64,000 bases of DNA from Symsagittifera roscoffensis (GCF_963678635.1 NC_087062.1:75262349-75326348); one strand, 5' to 3'; numbered from the stretch's first letter, positions 14,501 to 25,975 are shown. A program made the numbers and translations. Notes: generated by a model from the letters alone, not told the origin.

Positions 14501-15908
14501 AAGTAGTATTTTGCTTCTTTTATGATGAAACCCTTGGAATATAAAGTTTGTTTTTATTCGGCGGCGGTCAGTGACAATTTGAAAATTTTGCATATTTCTG
14601 CCGTTTTTATATTCGGTCAATATCAATACTAAGCCCCAGGAAATGTTTAATTTCTTTCCAAATTTTATTTCGAACTGATTGCCTGATTTTTTTTTCGCGC
14701 ATTCGGTCCTTTGCGTATGAGGGATTCCAACGATAAGAAACAGCTATTCGGTTAAGTAGCAGTGTTTAGACAATCGCGTAAACATCCTCGGCAGTAAGCA
14801 GACAAATACTATATTAACCAGTCAGAATCAAGACAAGGAAGAAATTTAGAAACATAATTATTAATTATTTCGTTAGCTCGCTTTCTCATCTCAAATCTGA
14901 TTGGTTGATATAGTATTTGTCTGCTTGTTGAAGAGTATGAATATGTAGGTTGCCAGTCAAAAAACAGAATGGTCTAAGAGCAGAATGAGTCCAAGAGCAG
15001 AAAAGCCGGAGAAACTTTAACTTTTATTAGCTAATCGGCAATTTAAGTATAAGATTAGTCATTATTAACCAAAATACTAGTAATTTATGCATAATTTGAG
15101 AAATTTAATCGAGTTTTTTCCCTGAATTCAAGAAAAAAATTAATGTCGTTATTCAATTCATGCATAATTTTTTCCTATTTTTTTTTCATCAACTAGCCCG
15201 TATAAATCAAGTAAAGTTAAAAGTTTTCTGTTTTTCTGCTCTCGGACCCATTCTGCTCTTAGACCATTCTGTTTATTGCTCCACCTCCAAATACGTGGTT
15301 GTCAAAATACTGACCGGTTACGAGCTATTATTTGCGTCGAGGTAGTTTGAGAAAAAAAATCGAGAACACAATGTTTGAGATACAAAATAAAATGTTGTTC
15401 TTCTGGTTTGAAACACATGCCAAGAATTCGACCAAAACACACACATAAGTTGAAAAGTTGCCTTGAAGAACCCAACGAAGGGAATTAAAAGGTAAGAATC
15501 ACGAAATTGCGAATTTTTTTTCAAATATGTGTTTTGTTCCGACTTTCGATACGAAAGTAACGGAATATTTGTGCTCGGGGTGGGTTTTTTTTTCTTCAGA
15601 CAAAACTCGACTTTTTAATTAGCCATTTTTGACGGAACTTATTTTATATCATTTAAAAGGTAATGTTGTCCTGAGCTTAAATTTGAAAAGATATTTCACC
15701 TGTGATCATTTTTCGTAAAGTTATGGGGGTTTGAAAATAGCTATTTTGGCCAATTTGGGGCAATTAACGCGCTATATTTCTCGCTATCAATTGGAACCAG
15801 ATCTAAACTAGTATTTATCATTGGTTATTATTATGATATTTTATCTCTATAAAATATTAAACACTAACCAATCATACTCCACCAAACTAACAACCCACTT
15901 ATTTGTAA

Positions 15909-15936
15909 GTGTTGAAACTACTTGTAGTTTCAACAC
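15909..15936. other. 12-bp-stem perfect hairpin in type-B units
   Basis: GTGTTGAAACTA and TAGTTTCAACAC form a 12-bp perfect stem with a 4-nt loop. Equivalent sequences are at 12792-12819 (stem intact, loop changed) and 8294-8321 (one stem mismatch). Confidence 0.7.
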
Positions 15937-16619
15937 CAGAACAATTTGAATTAAACTTAGAATACAGTTGTTCTCATTCTGGAACTAACTCGCGCAAACC
16001 GGTGTACACTAGATCTATTGAGACTAGGAGATATAAGAGTAAGATTAAGATCGGTATTAGACCAAGAAATTCCACGAATCTATCCGGCCGAACATAAGAC
16101 AGCGTGACGAGCAGACGGTGTACGCTATCTGAAATTACTATATGAGTTATAACCAAAAGGATATAACTCACAATGCGTAAGCGGAGATTTAATCAGTCTT
16201 AGAAATCGTTCCAAACTGGTTGAAAGAAGCTTATTTGCCATAATTGATTTGTTACGAGGAGCGAAACCTATTCTTTTGTACTTTATATGGCGTGTTGGGG
16301 GATGATTTTTATAGAAAAAATTTCAAAATTTAGATTTTTTTTTTAATTTATTTTTTACATTTGATTTTTTTATGTTAGCTTAAAAGGCATAAGTCTTAAA
16401 AGGCAGTCGGAACATTCAGGGCTTCGCCCTGATACGAGCAGCCTTGTTAAATTGTAACTCTGCTTTTTCAGATCACCGGTTTTTTTCTAAATTCTTACAA
16501 AAAGATAAGATAGAGAGACATCATTACAGTTGTAATCAAAATTTTTCCAACTGCGAGAGTAACACGCGAAAATTTCCAATTTTTTTTCCGTCAAATTAAA
16601 ACGGTCTATAGAATGCTAT

Positions 16620-16800
16620 AGTCGAACAAAATCTTCAAATTATGGATCCAACTGGGTCGATTAGTGAGTCAAACATGGTCGAGAGAGTCGATTAGCGTCG
16701 AGAGAGTCGAACAATGGGTCGAATATAGTCGAATCAAGGGTCGAATCATGTGTCAAACAAGGTCGAATCATGAGTTGAATAGGGTCGGATTAATCGTCAT
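16620..16800 (+). repeat. Degenerate GTCGAA-type short repeat
   Basis: GTCGA or GTCGAATC recurs about every 9-17 bp, more than ten times, between the end of the array and the last LRP exon. The spacing is irregular, so this is a decayed simple repeat and not a clean minisatellite. Confidence 0.6.
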
Positions 16801-16865
16801 CGAGTTAATTATCGCGTTTACAGGAACCAACGAAAATTCAGAAAGCAGCGGAATACAAGACTTAC

Positions 16866-17159
16866 ATCTTTAACAAAATCGACAAACACATTCCCGTTCA
16901 CTCCGTCAACTTCTACATCTGAAGGCTTCGTCACCATGTTCACGCTACTCGTCGGAACTATTACATCGCCATTACTTTTCATTACATCATTCTGAGATAA
17001 CTTGAGCATATGGAACTTGTTTTGGTGACTGTTGTACCAGAAGAGAATATTGCGATGCGAATCAAGAGTCAATGAGCTCATCTGAATGAAGTCTTCGGAG
17101 TCTGTAAATTTGAAAAGTGAGGCTCTGCGAACATCGCTACTGCTTGAAAACTCCATTAT
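16866..17159 (-). CDS. LRP-like exon 14 (last visible): propeller 2
   Basis: A 98-codon exon with SLTLDSHRNILFWYNSHQNK as a degenerate YWTD blade and a later strand SDVEVDGVNGNVFVDFVKD. The acceptor is AATGTTTAG and the donor GAT|GTAAGTC, close to consensus, so the gene continues further left. Between the donor and the window edge lies mostly the tandem array. No further exon was recognised in it. Confidence 0.88.
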
Positions 17160-17499
17160 CTAAACATTAAAAATATGAGTGTTCTCAAAAACTGTATGTT
17201 GCCCACTATACCAGTTTGAAAAAATTGGAACATGGGCTAAAGTTTAAACCACCACGCCATCAATAATGCACAATTGTTCATCGGAAAACGCAAATAAAAG
17301 TCAAGAATAAATAGACTTTACAGTGGGGGATTTTGACTGAGCTGTGAAACTTTCAAACGTTTTTTCTTCTTCAAAACTTAAGAGTATATTTTGACAAAAT
17401 AAGCAACGAAAACTATAAAGTTGAAAAAATTTTGGACCGTTTTAAGCAAAAATAACTCTAAAATGGCATTTAACTCGACATGAGCTCAAAAATTTGCAC

Positions 17500-17646
17500 C
17501 TTGAGCTCATTGGATATTTTATCGACGTAGAGAAGCTGCTGTCTGACTGGGTTGAAGGTCACAAGGTGACCCAAACTGGAGACCAGTGCCCTCTGCTCAA
17601 CAAGCATGGAACTAAGACTGAACAACTGGACCTCGGAGGCAGAGCC
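17500..17646 (-). CDS. LRP-like exon 13: propeller 2
   Basis: Reads SEVQLFSLSSMLVEQRALVS followed by LVTFNPVRQQLLYVDKISNE, a degenerate YWTD blade in which YVDK takes the place of YWTD. The acceptor is TTTCTTTGCAG and the donor AAG|GTGCAA, phase 0 at both ends. Confidence 0.88.
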
Positions 17647-18689
17647 CTGCAAAGAAAGGTTTTTGCATTATTTTAATCTAAATTTTCAAATTCGATCCGC
17701 TTATTTAGGTGGAAAAATTGAATACCAGTCTGCCATTTTGTTGCTATACAATTGACATCAAAAACATTTCTGTAGAAGTAAAAATAGATTTTGAAAGATA
17801 TTGTTAGTTAAAACAATTTTTTCGGTTGTGATTTTTTACAAACATAAATCAAAATTTACACTTATCTTATTAAGAGAAAGCATTCTCCATTTGCCGTTTA
17901 AAGTACATTAATAATACTTTACACAAAGCCAGCAGATGATTGGAAAAAATAAAATAACAAGAAACCAAAAAAAACGTGTTTTCAAAATGTTAGAACGCTT
18001 TAAAAAATTTCGAATTTCAAAAATTAAAATGTCTCACTTCATAGCTCTTTGAATATTAAAATTTTTTCTTGCTTGGTGCTTTTTCTAAGGTAACATAGAG
18101 AAAAAAGTGGATCGAAAGCTGGTGAAAAAGCAAATACCACTTTAAAAACTAGAAGTCGTTCAAGTTTTTTTTGCGACAATTAAACTTTAGCTTTTCCACT
18201 GTGGAGTTTGCCTTTCTATAAGCAACGCAGATGAACTGCACTTAAAAAGAAATGCAAAGTCGAACCGCAAAATATCAAATTGGAGCGTGAACAAATTTTT
18301 CTGAAAAAAAAAGAAAAAAATCATCACAACAAGAAGAAAAAATCCTCATTTTATAAGTGACAATCCTTTTGATCTTTCACAGTTTCATAACCGTTCGAAA
18401 ACAAAGTTAGGACTAAAACAAAACCCTAAGTTTACTATTAAGCTTATACCTTAGCTAAAAACTTATTGGACAAATTCTAATTTCAAGAAAAGGCTATGTA
18501 TATGCTCTATGCTTTATACCAAAGTTTATTTTTGAAAATCATCCAACCACACGCCACGTTACGTATAAAATGATATATTTCGCATACAGCAAAATACTAA
18601 ATATACCAAATAGCATGCCTCAATTCGTTTTGAAACTATTTCTAACACGGATTAAACATCCGCTCACACATTAATATTATGAAATACAT

Positions 18690-18812
18690 CGCATGTTAAT
18701 TGTCCCCGTAAACTTTAAAACCCCCATAACTATACAAAAAATGATCACGGAAGTGAAATATTTTGTTTTTTAAATTCGAGCTCAGGACATCAATACCTTT
18801 TGAATGGTATCA
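18690..18812 (-). repeat. Diverged inverted copy of the array core
   Basis: Read on the minus strand it gives AAAAGGTATTGATGTCCTGA, then a GATCATTTTTTG stretch, TAGTTATGGGGGTTTTAAA and GGACAATTAAC. These are the landmarks of the 0.5-kb sub-repeat of the left-hand array, in the same order. Confidence 0.75.
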
Positions 18813-19696
18813 AAAATCCCAAATTTGCTTGTAAAGCCCGAACAAAAAACAACCAGAGGCAATGAGTACAATTGACAAAACGTGCTGATTATTCTGTGAA
18901 CAAGAATTTTTTCTTCCGTTATAAAATAGCTTAGTTGTCGGTTGCAGTACACTAGCTTTTGCAAGTGCACAAAAATGTACAAGCTGAATTCTAGTGCGAA
19001 GTCGAACTATTACAAGGCCAAGCTGTGCAATTTGTGCATTGTAAGCGGATTCCGCAACAAGGACGCTCCTTTTGTTCTTCTTTTGTTCTTTACTTTCCTT
19101 TGATCGTTCCGACAAAATTTTCACATGTTTAAAGACTTGTCTCTGGAATCCAGGAACATACAGACACAAAATTGTGCTCCTATCCAGTGCACAGTTTGGC
19201 CTCGTAATGACAAAACTGCTGGTGTCAGGGAAAAACCATGAATTTTTTTTTCTGCCCTTTAGCATGTATGAAGTAGTTTTTGATTTTAAAAATTATAAAA
19301 ATTACACGGTATTTTCAGAGTTTTCTCCTTAACATGCTAGCTAAAGTAGAAAATGACCATTTCGCATCTAGTCGTGTAATTGGTCACAACATTTAGCTCA
19401 ACACGATTCAAAATGGGATGATATCTGAGTCGATAAGTTCTTTGCTTAAGCGTTATAGAACAAATGGTGTCGCAGGTTAAAATCTTAAATTCCAAATTCC
19501 GATTATTACGTACTTGACTTCTGAGTTTGAGCCGAATCTGAATGAAACTTCGGCTGTAGATATGTTTTCTTCGAGAAATATAGATTAAGACGTTAAAAAT
19601 CAGATTCATTCTGATTCATCAAGCTTCGGGAAGATTAGATTATCGGAATATTCGGAAGCAAAGTCATGGTCTCTAAGTTCGGTACGTACTGGCGTG

Positions 19697-19916
19697 AGGC
19701 GACAGTTCGTAACAGGCGACAATTTGTAACATGCAACAATTCGTAAAAGGCGACACTTCGTAAAAGGCGACAATTCGTAAAAGGCGACACTTCGTAAAAG
19801 GCGACAATTCGTAAAAGGCGACAATTCTTAACAGGCGCCACTTCGTAACAGGCGACATTCGTAACAGGTGACAATTCGTAAAAGGCGACAATTCGTAAAA
19901 AGTGACAGTTCTTAAC
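19697..19916 (+). repeat. 17-bp minisatellite, 13 units
   Basis: Thirteen head-to-tail copies of AGGCGACAATTCGTAAA with substitutions (AAC or AAA end, CACTTC or CAATTC middle). One copy is 16 bp. Long minus-strand ORFs across it are a by-product of the repeat, because it lacks stops in several frames. Confidence 0.95.
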
Positions 19917-20013
19917 AGTAGATTTAGTGGGGAACTTTGATTCACGCGCAGTATTCTTCTTGTATTGAATGTAAGCGCAGCGGAGCAAGCGTATCCTACT
20001 TGCCAATACCTTG

Positions 20014-20080
20014 TTACGAAATGTCGCTTGTTCCGAATTGTAGCCTGTTAACACTTGTCGCCTGTTACGATTTGTAGCCC
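20014..20080 (-). repeat. Inverted arm of the 17-bp minisatellite, 4 units
   Basis: Four 17-bp units such as TTACGAAATGTCGCTTG are the reverse complement of the minisatellite unit 97 bp to the left. Together the two blocks form an inverted-repeat minisatellite. Confidence 0.9.
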
Positions 20081-20254
20081 TACCATGTATTGGCTATGTT
20101 TTACTGCCATTATTGGGAAGCACGTTAAATAATTGGCCAGCAAAATGAAAGACGCCGTTGTGATAAACGCATTTTAGAAAAACGCCCTGCAAGATCCAAA
20201 ACTACCATGGGAGAAATGGAATTTTTCTCAATTTCGCACTCAATAAAAAATTAA

Positions 20255-20310
20255 ACAAGGATAGCCGGTTGCTGTGCAAATAGCACAGAATGTTGCGACC
20301 ACGTTCATAA
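20255..20310 (-). repeat. Hairpin-bearing repeat end, copy 1
   Basis: ACAAGGATAGCCGGTTGCTG followed by a TGTGC/GCACA stem, AATGTTGCGACCAC and an A-tract. It matches 39198-39260 and 52825-52890. It also shares its layout with the reverse complement of the array unit end (AACAAG, hairpin, GAATGTTCCGAC). Confidence 0.75.
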
Positions 20311-20416
20311 AAAACTACATTTACAACCTATATTTTCTCACCATTGAAAATCATTGCACACTATTTCTTTTTTGAAAAGCAAATTATATTTTTGAGAGAG
20401 AATTTAAGATACTCAC

Positions 20417-20571
20417 CTTGTCTTGGACTATCCAGATTTTATTAGGTGGAGCAAAGAAGGCCTTTTGCACAGTCTGCGAATGCCACACAGTTTCCAGACC
20501 GAACTCTATATCGTCTGTTTTGTTCTTGACATAGAACTGCCAGGCGTTGAACAACGCGAACCCTTTGAAAT
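20417..20571 (-). CDS. LRP-like exon 12: start of propeller 2
   Basis: Reads DFKGFALFNAWQFYVKNKTD, then FGLETVWHSQTVQKAFFAPP and NKIWIVQDK. This has the position and pattern of the first strands of a second propeller after the EGF. The acceptor is TTGTTTTCAG and the donor AAG|GTGAGT. It enters in phase 1 and leaves in phase 0. One NKT sequon is present. Confidence 0.88.
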
Positions 20572-23500
20572 CTGAAAACAATGCCAACCTGAGTTAACTG
20601 CCAATGTTAACTTAACTCAAAAGAAGAGAGAACTTATTTTTTAAATAGAATTCCCAGACCATATTACAGTATATTAAGGCTGAAAAGAAAGCAAAAGATA
20701 TCCAGATTCTGCCAGATTTTTCAAAAATCGAGATGAAAACCTGGTTTAAAAATGAACCATAGAACACCACAAAGAAAAATCATCACAGATAGTTGCAAAA
20801 TATTCACATCAAATATAAAGCAAGAAGAAATCCAAAAAAAATAATACAGATTGGGAGAATTTATGGTCATCTACATTGTCGGGGGACCCTAAACATACAA
20901 GGGAGAAAAGTGAAGATGAACTGCCACAATCTTTATCTGGGCAAACCTTCGTCATGGAGGTTTAAAAAGTAAATCATTGTGTTTTTCAGGTAGATTTGAG
21001 TGATAGTATCACAGCATATGCACAGCAGATGTATAAATTATGGTGCTGCATGATGCTTACAGGAGAACGCGATGCCATCTGATCTTGTTAAAAGCTCTCG
21101 AAAAGAGATTAAAAGCTTTTCCCCAGAGGTGATCTTTTTTTCCCTTCCTCTAATTATCTCCGTTTCGCCCTTTGTAAAAAGTGGCGCAAAACTTTGGGGT
21201 AGACGTTTTCAGAAGCTTTTTTTTTCTGCTCTTGTTAGACATCGAAGGTGCTTGGGTGTATAACAGAGAGATTAACTATTTCAGATTTGATGTCATGGAC
21301 GGTCACCATTGCAATGATTGCTGATGTGTATTGGCGCGGAGCTAGAAATGTTTCCTTTCACCTTTTATCGCAGCGAAGAGATATTAAAGACTAGGTCTGT
21401 CAAAAAGTCTAGTAGGAATGTTCATTTTATCACTGAAAGAAGGCACCAATGAATACCACATCAGTATCATAAAGAAGGGCGGAGAGAAGATTGAGGCTCC
21501 TATATTGTGGTTCTTTATTGTACCGACAACTGAGTACCACGAATAGCATTCGGAGCAGTCCGAATGATAAATCATATTATCATTTTAGCAGTGATTTGAA
21601 GAGCAATTAAAAACTTCCAAAGTTTTTCAATATTGAGATAAAACAATATAAAGTTTTCGGTTCCCGAGTTGAATTCCCACCACTATTCATCGCTTTTTCT
21701 GTAGCATCCCAGTGATTGCTATTTTCCAGCGCTGATTCATGTATAATTCAGAGTTTTTTGCAAAGCTAAGCCTGCGATATTTTAGAGCTATTTCAGTAAT
21801 GATTCCGTAGAAAGTTAGCGCTAAAACTTAAAAAATTTTAACTCATTTTGGTGACTTTCGAATGAGACTGTGAGTTCATAAACCCTATAACTTGAAATTA
21901 GCTAAAGCATCGTAACACAGAGGTAGCATACCTGTTCACTAAGCTGATAGTTGCGTCATTGAACGAACCCTTGTTGTAGTTCTTATTTTTTGCTTGTTTT
22001 GATAGGTTTTTTATCACCGTTTCTTCGCTGAATTTTAGCCAAATTAGCAATAATCTATCAAAAAAAGTTTGCTATTGTGGCAATGAACATCTAATTGCGA
22101 GACCTGTTTTATTCACTTTTTATCTCTAATTTTCAAATGTGAACTCAACGCGGGTTTCTTGTCTAATTTTGAGTGAGTACAGCGAGCGAGAAAGCCGCCT
22201 TATAAATGCAAAACAAGACTGCTCGAATATCAGAGTAAAGACCTGAAAGTTCCGACTGCACTTAAACCGAATTGAAAAGTTTGTTTCAGCATAATTATTG
22301 ATAAAATAATTGAGAAAAAAAAAGATTTTTTTTCTTCATTTTTTCTTAATTTTATCCCATACACGCGCACGCTAAGCAAAATACTAAGGGTGTCTGTAGC
22401 GTCTTGTATTGCAATAATGAGATTGAATTACTGGCCTCAATTCAATTTGGAAGGAATGATTTTTTACAACTTTTGAAGAAAACGGAATATTTATACTCAG
22501 TGTGGTTTTTTTTATTCAGTCAATTTGTGGCGATCGAAATAATAGTTTTTAACATAAAAAATTTATGCCCCATTGAAGATATTGACTGCCTTAAATCAAA
22601 ATCAAAAAGTTATTTTTACCTCGAGTCGTTTTTGCAAGGTTTTGGGAGTTTGGGAGTTTGGGAGTTTTGGGATGCTCTGGACTATTTCATCCACTCTTTG
22701 TAGATTTTATCCATAATCATGAAAGGGTAACGCGAATTTCGTATGCCTGGCCAATTATCCCGAACAGCAAAGTCGCTCAAACTGAACTGTGAGGCTAGCT
22801 GATCGGTCGTATCAAATTTCCCATTTGATCTTTGATATTGTCCAAAATTTATATTTTTCAATATTTTCTTATCCCAAAAGGTATTCGATATGGATTAAGG
22901 AACAATCGGAGCATTCAAGACAATTGCTATTTTCAAGCGCCTTTTTTAACAAAAAATTGATCACAGATGAAATATCTTAAATTTGAGCTAAAAATAGTAA
23001 TATCTTTCAGATGATTTTTAAAAAAATCCGCCTAAAACGCTTAGTTAACAAGCCGAAAAATGGCTGAATAAAAAATAACCACACGAAGCATAAACATTCT
23101 GCGCTTTCATCGAAAGTCAGAACAATGAACATTTATTTGACCGATGAAATTTTTAACTTTACTCCAGCAGAAAAATTAAATTTAGTAGCCTTTTTTCCTC
23201 GGCAACACCAAGTTTTCTAAACAAAAAAAAAGCAAATTTCTGCGAAAAATTTTCAAAAACTTTGTAATTTAATTAATTGTGAATTATTATTATTTTTTTT
23301 ATGTCATCAAGAACTGCTCAAAAACTGCACAAATCGATAGTTTCAAATCTGGTCGAAAGTTTTTTCTGCTTCTAGTTGCTATTCATTTTTTTTTCTCATG
23401 GAATTTCAGTAGGTTAAGCGCGTCTCTGGAGATAGGGGAACTCCTATATGAAATTTACTCCGACTAACGACAGCGTGCGAAAAAATTGTCGCATGGTCAT

Positions 23501-24701
23501 CTAGCTGGATTTTCCACTAGTTGGATTGTTAAACACAAAATTTGTATCGAGATAGTGCCTGGGCAGAAGTTGGGGCATATGGGGCTCATTCCAAGGACAT
23601 AATTTGTTGTAATATAGAGTGGTGCTAAATAGCTAGCCCGATAGCTCTCCTGAGAAAAAAAGATGATAGAATAATTGGACCGGTCTTCGCTGATGCCAAG
23701 CAGCTAGTAACCTAGCCGACCCTTAACGAACGTTCTCTTGCATCTTATCTGTAAATTCAAGGATTGTTTTTTAATTGAAAAATATAGATTTGTGCAACAT
23801 CTTTGTAGTCAGTTGATTCATGGTAATACATTGACTTGTAGGTGTTTGCAAAAAAAGTTAATGGTGATGGCTGGGGAAGAAAAAACCATGCTTTTTATGG
23901 TTTTTGAAGGTAATTGAACAGTTTTCTTCGAACTTCCATAAAATAACCAACTCTGCGACCTTTAAAAATTGAAACCACTCTTTAAAACAACTGGAGTCAT
24001 TGAAGACGCCAATTTTAAACTTTTCCTGTATACTGGTAGGCGATTGGCAGCTTCAAATGCATCCCGTTAGTAGAAAACTCATATGACATAGTTTTGGGTT
24101 TACAAAAGCGGCTAATTACTCGTATTTAATCATGCTTTTATGCTTGAGTGGTGGTACCATTTTTTACGCCAATCAAAGTCAATATGTTATTGTGAAGTCT
24201 CCATGATCCATTGTTCTAATTTTAAAAGTCATTGCACTCTATTTATTTCACTCTATTTATATGATTAGAGTTGCCATTTGGCGTCTTGATAGTGTGACGT
24301 ATGGATGGAAGAGTTCGCACGTGTAGAAAGAAGCTGTCCAGTAAAATCTGTCCAACTTTGGATTTGGTTGCTCAGCAGTCAGTGGCTACTTGGTCAACCA
24401 AAACGATAGCTTCAGATGGATCGCAGGTTCGAACCCAGGCTGAGTATATTTTTGCGCGGTCCAAATATTGTAAAGATGTAATTTATATTAGAAAATTTCG
24501 ACATAGACATTGAATTGACAAAGAAAGCATAAAATTCCTCAAAATCAGACACGCTTAGAAGCACTGCACCGCTCATGTTAATCTTTATCTCGATTCCGCA
24601 AAAAATCTCCAAAGAAAACTGCGAGTATCCTATTGCAAATTCAACTTTGAAGTAATTATGAAAAATGAGCAAAAAAGGAACAGTCCAGTCTCATAGCTAA
24701 C
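20572..24701. other. Intron 11 region (between LRP exons 11 and 12)
   Basis: No exon recognised. It holds a hairpin-end fragment on the minus strand (22208-22270, AAAACAAGACTGCTCG), a diverged array-core copy (about 22475-22945), and a small 8-bp repeat of GGGAGTTT at 22638-22670. At 24370-24440 there is a weak tRNA-like B-box (GGTTCGAACCC). Confidence 0.6.
22475..22945 (+). repeat. Diverged copy of the array core
   Basis: Shows AACGGAATATTTATACTCAG, a GTGG T-tract with TTCAGTCAATTTG, and near the end CAATCGGAGCATTCAAGACA. These are the landmarks of the array sub-repeat in order but heavily diverged. The 99-codon ORF over it is not conserved in other copies. Confidence 0.5.
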
Positions 24702-24878
24702 CTAGTTTGCAAGAAGTAGATCCTGTCCTGGTTGAGAAAATATTACACATGCACATTGGCTCCAGTTTTTCCGAGAAGTGACTATAGTGAGGAGCACATT
24801 GGTACTCACAGTCCCCGCCAGGCAACCCCGAACACACAGAGTTTTCTAGAACATGTTCAAATGGCTTGATGGAACAAC
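24702..24878 (-). CDS. LRP-like exon 11: EGF-like domain after propeller 1
   Basis: No long ORF covers it, but in frame with exon 10 it reads CSIKPFEHVLENSVCSGLPG, then GDCEYQCAPHYSHFSEK and MCMCNIF...SCKL. Cysteine spacing fits the EGF-like module that closes each LRP propeller. The acceptor is TTAAGCTTGAAG and the donor CTAG|GTTAGC, phases 1 and 1. Confidence 0.85.
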
Positions 24879-25439
24879 CTTCAAGCTTAAACGCTATAAG
24901 AGGAGGATCTTAAGTAGGTATTCATAGTTCAAACTTTCGGCCAATCAGAAACTATGCTATTTTACCTGCAGCAGCTAAAGTAACTTTGCTCCAAATCAAT
25001 TACTCAGATGGAAGAGCTTATCTTAGTCTGTTTAGGGGGTAAAACGTTAACTTCATCCGACCTGTCTTCTAAAATTAGTTCATAGCAAGAGATGCTCATT
25101 CGGTTAAGAACCCTCATTAAGCTGCTTTAGAAGTCTGAACTTTTCTAGCTCTCCTTGAACACTATAAAAGTCCTAATACACCAAAAATTTACGCATTCAT
25201 GCAATTTTTGACAACATGTTCTAGAGTACCAATTTTGAGCAGTTTTTGGAAGGCTATTTCAAGATTCTTGCGTTTTCAGCGCGTAATCTCTCTCAGTTTT
25301 AATAAGTGTTAGCGCCAAAGGCGTCCCTAGCAAAACCCCTACCAAATGCACTACCGAGTATCAGCGGATTTCAAGAGGTTTGAATGATAAAATGTTGCCG
25401 CAGTAAAACCCACTACATGAATTAATGCATAAAATTCGA

Positions 25440-25640
25440 ATGGAAAAAATAGTTGACAATGTCGTTCAAATCAGGGCTGGAAGGGGTTCAATATATCACT
25501 CCACTCAATCCCATAATTCTTTGTGGTACCTGATTGCGCGTGGAAAAAAGAAAAACAAAACAAAAACACACCCGATTACAAAGTTCCTCCGCTTTTTCAA
25601 TGCTCGGAACAACAATTCTAAACTTTTTTTTTGCAAATTT
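25440..25640 (+). repeat. Interspersed repeat, copy E1
   Basis: Matches the reverse complement of about 48400-48670. Shared landmarks are AATGTCGTTC, TATATCACTC, TTGTGGTACCT, ACACCCGA, AGTTCCTCC and CGGAACAA. The end resembles the start of the array core (TTGTTCCGA). Confidence 0.7.
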
Positions 25641-25747
25641 GCATGCATATCAAATAGGCGTCTGCGGAGCCTATTTCTCTAGTCTCACTTGCAAACTGCG
25701 CCTGACGCACTTGTGAACCCGAATTACTTAAAACATAATGTTTGTAC

Positions 25748-25928
25748 CTTTTTTGTGCAGTTTTGGGTGATTGACGGAGAGTGCTTTGGGGCGAGAGAGG
25801 ACAGCGGGGATGTATGAGAGGGGGAGAAGACACCTGGTTTTGTCGCAGGAGAACAGCGAATCCAGTTTGAGATCCGTCCAATACACAGAGTCCTCGAACA
25901 CTTGCAGACTCATCGGCTCGATCAGGTA
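25748..25928 (-). CDS. LRP-like exon 10: last blade of propeller 1
   Basis: Reads LIEPMSLQVFEDSVYWTDLK and later RPKALSVNHPKLHKK. A VYWTD strand and a final short strand leading into an EGF are typical of the end of a YWTD propeller. The acceptor is TTGTACAG and the donor AAAAAAG|GTACAA. It enters in phase 0 and leaves in phase 1. Confidence 0.92.
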
Positions 25929-25975
25929 CTGTACAATACAGAAAAGGTCAACAAAACTTTCATTTTTGTCTCAAA

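Larger units (their letters stand above)
1..16448. repeat. Macrosatellite-like tandem array, units of about 3.8 kb (about 4.3 copies)
   Basis: The same long sequence restarts at 1, 3798, 7597, 12095 and 15228, each time with the start CTGTTTTTCTGCT. Spacings are 3797, 3799, 4498 and 3133 bp. The last copy stops at 16448, right after a conserved unit end (GATACGAGCAGCCTTGTT). Units 1 and 2 are nearly identical (type A). Units 3 to 5 are type B, with a different central segment. Unit 3 is long because about 1.3 kb (9056-10360) is repeated at 10362-11660. Unit 4 is short because of internal deletions. ORFs inside it of up to about 115 codons are not conserved between types, so I see no gene here. 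The array lies downstream of the last visible exon of the minus-strand LRP-like gene, probably in an intron. Confidence 0.95.
17647..20416. other. Intron 12 region (between LRP exons 12 and 13)
   Basis: Contains a family-D repeat copy (about 18000-18345), an inverted fragment of the array core (18690-18812), the 17-bp minisatellite and a hairpin-end copy (20255-20310). A minus-strand ORF of 151 codons at 18810-19265 has no recognisable domain and is probably chance. Confidence 0.7.

Noticed and set aside
1-16448. Helitron origin for the array unit
   Set aside because: A hairpin near the unit end resembles a Helitron 3' end, but the terminal CTRR and a TC start were not found and no Rep/helicase is present.
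18810-19265. A 151-codon minus-strand ORF between LRP exons 12 and 13
   Set aside because: No recognisable domain, overlaps another ORF on the opposite strand, and starts inside repeat-derived sequence. Treated as chance.
19606-20054. Long minus-strand ORFs with repeated peptide (CRLLRIVAFYEL-like)
   Set aside because: They are translations of the 17-bp minisatellite in three different frames, as expected for a stop-free 17-bp repeat.
19697-20080. CRISPR-like array
   Set aside because: Repeats are contiguous 17-bp units without unique spacers, in an animal intron.
21072-21575. Short ORFs of about 63 codons on both strands
   Set aside because: No domain similarity, no splice-compatible link to the LRP exons, and lengths expected by chance.
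24370-24440. tRNA gene at GGTTCGAACCC
   Set aside because: Only a B-box-like motif is convincing. The arms do not fold into a cloverleaf by eye.
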